Assembly (NCBI GenBank): GCA_002007465.1
Contig: LNAC01000277.1
Coordinates: 1,266,989-1,330,988 of the forward strand
Length of the DNA stretch: 64,000 bases
Direction of reading: 5' to 3'
DNA from: Ailurus styani
Taxonomy: Eukaryota; Chordata; Mammalia; Carnivora; Ailuridae
The notes under the pieces are model-generated. The model was not told the DNA's origin, did not search any database, and worked only from the letters and a program-made list of their open reading frames with translations. Made by a program: the position numbers and the translations under genes. The stretch's first letter is position 1. Each line of letters opens with the position of its first letter. This document shows positions 58,773 through 64,000 of the stretch, in pieces.

Positions 58773-59777
58773 TTTGTATTTGGTAGACTGGCTGTCTGAG
58801 GTTACTTTGCTACAGAGAATGTTCTAGAACTATAGAATCTGAATCTGACCCTGGGAGAGATGATCAGAACACTTGTTCTCCGAACCTATCTTTCCTCCCA
58901 CTTTCCAACCTACTAAAGAATGAAGATGAAAAAATAATGAAAAATTAAGAGTTTGGCATTTTTCACTTCATATTTATTGCTCATTTTAAAAAATCTTTTT
59001 GATTAGGGAGATGTCTATCCTCATTGAGAGAGGCTGTGTGAGAACGTACCTTTACATTCTTTACATTCTTTTCTTATCCCTCAGTGTCCTGTGTTCCTGT
59101 GTTTCTAGCCTCAGTGAGCATGTCTTTTTAGGTAGATAATGAGGATCTCTCTATTCAGTGATGCCGGGAGTAGTCATAGCAAATGTTGTGAAGGATTTTC
59201 CAACATGAAATGTGGTACAGTACCTGCTGTCATCCTCCCTCTCCCCTGATGAGCACATGGTGCTGCCTGTCAGATGTTGGGGAAGCCCTACAGAGAGCCT
59301 GTTCCTTAGTATGCTACGGAGCTTTCAGAAGTAATCCAGAACATTTCCCTCAGGCTACAGATCCTGAATAGATTCTCTGAGTCCCAGAGTTAGTGTTATA
59401 CAAACTGCAATTTGTGAATCCCAAATTTCATAAGAGCAGTAGCAGCAGCAGATGGTGAAAATACATTTCTAATTCATTTAAAACCCACTCCAAGAAATGA
59501 GTTCTCCCTGTACTCTTCACATTGTTATTTTTCTATATGTCTCTTCCATGCCTTCTAAATAAAAATAATTATGAAGGAGAGGGGGTGGCTCATGTTTCCC
59601 TCTGCTGAGAGGCAGCGGCAGCTTACGTACTGTGGTCTTACTGGGGAATCATAATATCAGCCTCTATCCCTGAACAACAAGGAGATTAATTTTGTTATTT
59701 TTCAAGTCGGAGGCTTCAGTGATAGCAAAGAGCTATGTGTAATTTTCCTTTATGTCTATGGAAGGGTTTCTTGTTTT
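58773..59777. other. Intronic DNA, nothing recognised
   Basis: No gene or named repeat recognised. Confidence 0.5.
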
Positions 59778-59791
59778 AAAACGTATAGCTG

Positions 59792-59997
59792 GGGGCGCCT
59801 GGGTGGCTCAGTGGGTTAAAGCCTCTGCTTTCGGCTCAGGTCATGATCTCAGGGTCCTGGGATCGAGGCCCGCATCGGGCTCTCTGCTCAGCGGGGAGCC
59901 TGCTTCCCCCTCTCTCTCTGCCTGCCTCTCTGCCTACTTATGATCTCTCTCTCTGTCAAATAAATAAATAAATAAAAATCTTTAATAAAAAAAAAAC
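59792..59997 (+). mobile_element. Carnivora tRNA-derived SINE (young, mustelid type)
   Basis: Near-consensus copy with an exact target duplication AAACGTATAGCTG ending at 59791 and repeated at 59998-60010. Confidence 0.96.
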
Positions 59998-60179
59998 AAA
60001 CGTATAGCTGTGTCAATGGTGATAGTTTGACACAAGGGCTTATGGAATTACTTCATCCTTGGTTCTTCATAAATTTTATGTATCAAAAGCAAAGGCTTAG
60101 TAGCTTTAAAAAATAGCTTTTATAATCAAGACGGTGATTGTCAGTAGATTAGAAAATTAACTGACTGGAAATCAATCCA

Positions 60180-60295
60180 GGAATCTTTATTAGGGTACTG
60201 CCATGTGCAAAACACTTGATTAAAGTGTAAAGGCTCTTCCCTGAAGGAGCTTACAATCTGGTGGAGACAAGATACCAGGTTGGCGTGAGGCAGAC
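60180..60295 (+). repeat. Ancient mammalian repeat fragment (family not named)
   Basis: 'gtactgccatgtgcaaaaca' and 'ctgaaggagcttacaatctg' match the common old repeat phrase '…tgtgcnaggcact…ggagcttacantct…'. Confidence 0.5.
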
Positions 60296-62475
60296 TATGT
60301 TTAGGGGCAGGTCCGACCAACAGCACACCTCCAGGAACCAGGGAACAGGCTGAAGGGCTGTGATGGGGTGCTCCCTCCCTGGAGCCGATTCACATCCAAG
60401 CTCCCCATCTGGGTAGAGAGCAAGTCCAGGGCCTGGCCAAGGAATGGGTCCTGCCTGTGGGTGTAGGGCAAAGGGGACTAAAACCCAAGAGGGATGACCA
60501 ATTTATGTCAGAGAGTCAAGCAGTTAGGAAAATAGAGCTGGAATGATCTCTGGGAGCCACAGTTTGCCCTGGAAAGGAGTCTTTTACCAGGGGACTCTGC
60601 TCTGCCGTGGCAAAGGCACTGTCAGTTCAGACAGTGGCTCTTAACAGAAGTCCTCTTCCCATTCCTGCCTAGACACTGGGCCAGGCTTCTGCTATGCTCA
60701 AGAAAGGGTGATTGTTTGAAATTGGACCACCCAAGAAAGTCAGGAACCATGTCAGCTCCCATCCGTGCAACCAAAAGACTAAACTTATCACGTGTTTTGG
60801 CAAACTTCCCTCTCTTTGTGTTTCCAAATAATGTTTTCCATCTTGTTTTAGTTCTTGGAAGATTGTTCATTAAGTAGTCAAGATCCATCACCAGCATGGC
60901 TAATGTTCAGACACAGACAACTACCCAAGATGGGATACTGACTGCATTTGTATTAGATAAGTAAGTCATTTTCGGGGCGGGGGGAGAGGGGATGAGGCAT
61001 TTGCTAATGCTGTGGTTTCGTTTGGAAGGCCACAGTCAAGATCTATCTCAGATCCCTCACCTGATGGGTCAGAACACAGTTACAGAAAATTCTCATGAAG
61101 CTGGCTTAGAGTATCCTTAATCTCCTTTCACTAATACAGATCAACCATAAACAGAGCATATCCTTTGTCCTGGGGAGCCTGCATGCAGATGCAAAGGGCT
61201 TTGGCATTGGGCAGACTCCCCTGGCTCGAGCAGCTCTAGCTGGTGGAACATGTGCCATCCCTGGAAAATTAAGGCCCAGAGTCTGTTTAGTGTGACCTTG
61301 GTTAAGCCATCAGATTATGCTTTTGTTTCTCTTCAGTGCCACTGGATAGCTATTGATTAATATTTACTGAAGGTTCACAATGTACCAGCTGCCACTGTGA
61401 TGAAAGTAGCTGATTATGTGTTGAAATGGCTATTTTGTTTCCCTGAAAGAATTGGGCTTCTTGAAACTTGCTGTGAACCACATTGCCAGGGACTGTGCCA
61501 AGAGCAAAGGCCCCATCAGGGTTGGGGCCACTTGAGGCTTCCTGGGGAAGAACCTAATGAGCTTAGAGGTGCAGACAACTCCACTCCTTCCTGAAGGAAA
61601 CTGTTTTGGAAAAAAAAAAAACAACTCCTTTCTGCTCAGAGAAAAGTAAACGTGGGGATTGACACTTCCCAGGCAGAAAGATGTCTAACTTGCTCAGGGT
61701 AGGCAGATAGTCTAGGAAAGAAAGCCTTTAGGATAATGGAAAAATGTCAGGGACTCTGATGGGAAACAGGTTCACAGATTCTGCAGGCTGAGGAGGCAAA
61801 GCTTGGGGAGGAGAGGAAGGTGTGGGAGGGCAGAGCGTGAAGGTTAGGGGGCAAGTGAAGAAGCTCACATGGGCTTCCTTTGTAATTAAGCACAGAATGT
61901 ATGAGTGAATATCTAAAAGAGAATATATTTTTCTTTTCATAAGTTTAATAGAAACCACATTTAAAATACATAAAATTTGGCAATTAAACTTATTTCTGAC
62001 CTAGGGAAAAATAATCTGTGGGAGATGAAGGCAGGGAAGGATAAAACCATGCTTTTTTTTTTTTTCTTCCAAAGTAGATAATTTGGAAGTCTTAGGGTTG
62101 GGGGATGGGGTTTGATTATACTCCAAGTTGCAACATTGACGTCTTTAGTGAGAATTAGAAAAATACCGTGGAGGACTGGAGATTAAACTACCAGGAGACG
62201 ATCTTTTGTGAAGCACATTCTACCTAAATTCATGAGTATTTAGAAATAGCCCTACTTATAACTTATAATAGTTCTCAATTATAATTTCAAAATTATAACA
62301 GAAGGAATTATTTTTCAGAGCTGAGCTTTGTCATATGTGTAAATGAAAAAGTGAAAAAGGCGGGAAAATGAAGGATGGAACAGAGAGAGGACTAGAAATA
62401 ATGATAGAAAGAAACAGAAATTGTAAAGGGATTTTAACTTCCGATGCCGTAGAAATTTTTAAAAATCATGAAGTA
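60296..62475. other. Intronic DNA, nothing recognised
   Basis: A faint copy of the same old repeat at about 61345-61400, and short A- or T-rich runs at 61610 and 62052. No gene supported. Confidence 0.45.
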
Positions 62476-62479
62476 TTAT

Positions 62480-64000
62480 GACGTACCTCTTTGTGCCAAT
62501 AATGCTGAGTACTAAGATGAAATGGATAATTTCCTAGAAATGTAACTAACAATGAATTACCAAAATGACTCAAGGAGAAGTGGAGAGTCTAAATAAAATA
62601 ACAACCATTAGAGAAACTGAAACAAGTAATCAAAAGACACAAAGCCTGAATGGTTTTACACATGATGCTAAAAAATCTTCAAGGGACAAATAAGCTCTTC
62701 ATTATATCAACTATTTTAGAGAGTAGAAAAAGAGAAAGCTACCCAACTCAATTGGCTAACACTAAAAATGAACAGAAATACAAGAACATTATAGACTAAT
62801 CTCATTAATGAAGGTGAATGAAAAATTCCTAAATAAAATACTAGCAAATTACATTAGCAGTCTGTATGACCAAGGACAATATACTTGAGCAATGTAAGCA
62901 TAGCTTAATATTGAAAAACTCTACTGATGAAACATAATAAACAGATTAAAAGAGATTATGTCGGGCACCTGGGTGGCTCAGTGGGTTAAAGCCTCTGCTT
63001 TCGGCTCAGGTCATGATCTCAGGGTCCTGGGATCGAGGCCCGCATTGGGCTCCCTGCTCAGTGGGGAGCCTGCTTCCCCCCTCTCTCTCTCTGCCTGCCT
63101 CTCTGCCTACTTGTAACCTCTCTCTCTCTCTGTTAAATAAATAAATAAAATCTTTAAAAAAAAAGAGAGATTATGTCATAAACCATATCATCATAACAAT
63201 AGACACAGAAAGTTTTTTTTTATAGAATTCAACACTCATTTAGGATTAAGAATCCTTACCAAACTAAAAAAGAAGCTTCCTTAGCCTGATAAAAGATAGT
63301 TCTTTAGAACAAAATTCAAAATTAATCTATAGGACTGCAATTCCAAATGAAGTCCCATAAGAGACTCTCATGATACACAACAAGCTGATCTTAAGATTTT
63401 TACAGAGGAGTCAAAGGTTAAAACAACTCAAGAAAAGTTTGAAGTACAAAAGACAGTGGAACTTGTCATTACTCTGAAGCCTTCCTACTTTGAAGCCTTA
63501 CTTGGTGATGAAGGCATGTGGTAAGGGTGCAGGATATATGAAAAAGGACCAAGAAAACAGAAACAACTCCAAACCTGTGTAAAAATATACGTGTGACACA
63601 GGTGACACTGCAGAGCAGCACAGGGAAAAAAGAAATCTTCAATGCAAGTGGGAAATGGGTAAGGTTCCTATTTTCTAACATAGACAAATTGATCCAGAGG
63701 GATCAATGCTTTACATGTGAAAGGTAGAACTTCAAAACTTTTAGAAAAAACTTTAAATCTTAAAAAAACCTTTTAACTTAGGAAAAGGTGTGACTGAAAG
63801 GTAGGGAAATCTTTTTTTAAATAAGGCATAAGAAACAGAAGCCATAAAGAAAAATATTAACAAACTGGACTACGTTAAAATTAAAGATCTCTGTAAAACA
63901 AGACCCCACATAAAACACACATAATTTCTTACCAGAATTAGAAAACATGCTACAAATCAATAAAATAAGACAACCAAATAGAAACAAACGGAAAATCAGT
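62480..64000 (+). mobile_element. Old L1 ORF2 fossil, interrupted by a SINE and cut by the window edge
   Basis: Ordered remnants of L1 ORF2 DNA: 'ataatttcctagaaatgtaa', 'ttagagaaactgaaacaagt', 'attccta' then 'aataaaatactagcaaatta', after the SINE 'accatatcatcataacaata' and 'gacacagaaag', and late ORF2 phrases near 63850-63895 ('aacaaactggactacgttaa'). Frameshifts and stops are dense and segments are missing, so it is dead. It continues past 64000. Confidence 0.8.
62963..63165 (+). mobile_element. Carnivora tRNA-derived SINE (young) nested in L1
   Basis: Near-consensus SINE with an exact 12-bp target duplication AGAGATTATGTC at 62951-62962 and 63166-63177, splitting the L1 fossil. Confidence 0.96.

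Larger units (their letters stand above)
18192..64000 (-). other. KCNB2: KCNB2 intron (3' portion), extends beyond the window
   Basis: Everything to the right of the acceptor is inferred to be the intron separating the T1-domain exon from the last exon. The T1-domain coding sequence does not appear anywhere in the window on the minus strand. Mammalian KCNB2 is known for a very large intron here. The content is interspersed repeats and unique AT-rich DNA, with no second gene supported. Confidence 0.8.

Noticed and set aside
10687..63165. tRNA genes suggested by the SINE heads
   Set aside because: The A/B-box-like segments belong to tRNA-derived SINE heads; none folds as an intact tRNA followed by a terminator.
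39127..63165. CRISPR-like regularly repeated sequence
   Set aside because: The recurring near-identical segments are dispersed SINEs with target duplications, not a clustered array; the organism is a mammal.

Overview
This is a vertebrate nuclear window from a carnivore, very probably a mustelid (weasel, ferret, mink or marten lineage). The main evidence is about twenty tRNA-derived Carnivora SINEs. Many are near-identical young copies whose head (GTTAAAGCCTCTGC...) and middle (GATCGAGGCCCGCATCGGGC) are of the arctoid/mustelid type rather than the dog type. There are no operons, phage genes or bacterial features.

The one protein-coding feature I can support is the last coding exon of KCNB2 (voltage-gated potassium channel Kv2.2) on the minus strand, 16035-18191. 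It encodes 718 residues: most of S1, S2-S6 with the pore, and the whole long cytoplasmic C-terminus ending RETSM. A splice acceptor with polypyrimidine tract and branch-point candidate lies just upstream (18192-18219). An AATAAA on the minus strand at 15807-15812 gives a plausible short 3'UTR. The N-terminal exon (T1 domain, about 193 residues) lies beyond the right edge.

Layout: 1-15780 is DNA downstream of KCNB2. It holds ancient MIR/L2 fragments, one young SINE at 10.7 kb, and a repeat-poor block at about 3.3-10.7 kb that could include extended 3'UTR or conserved noncoding sequence. 15781-16034 is the predicted proximal 3'UTR. 16035-18191 is the KCNB2 exon, with a GC- and CpG-richer half. 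18192-64000 is inferred to be part of the large KCNB2 intron. It is filled with SINEs on both strands, L1 3' ends, L2, MIR, MER5A, TG...CA LTR-like repeats and microsatellites, and an old L1 ORF2 fossil runs off the right edge.

Two single-N positions (28546 and 35005) are each flanked by direct duplications of about 91 bp and 472 bp. These look like unmerged contig overlaps, i.e. assembly artefacts. I found no previously undescribed biological system. The most useful observations are these false duplications, a pair of SINEs stacked on one target site, nested repeats, and a possible ancient LINE endonuclease fossil near 48.1 kb.
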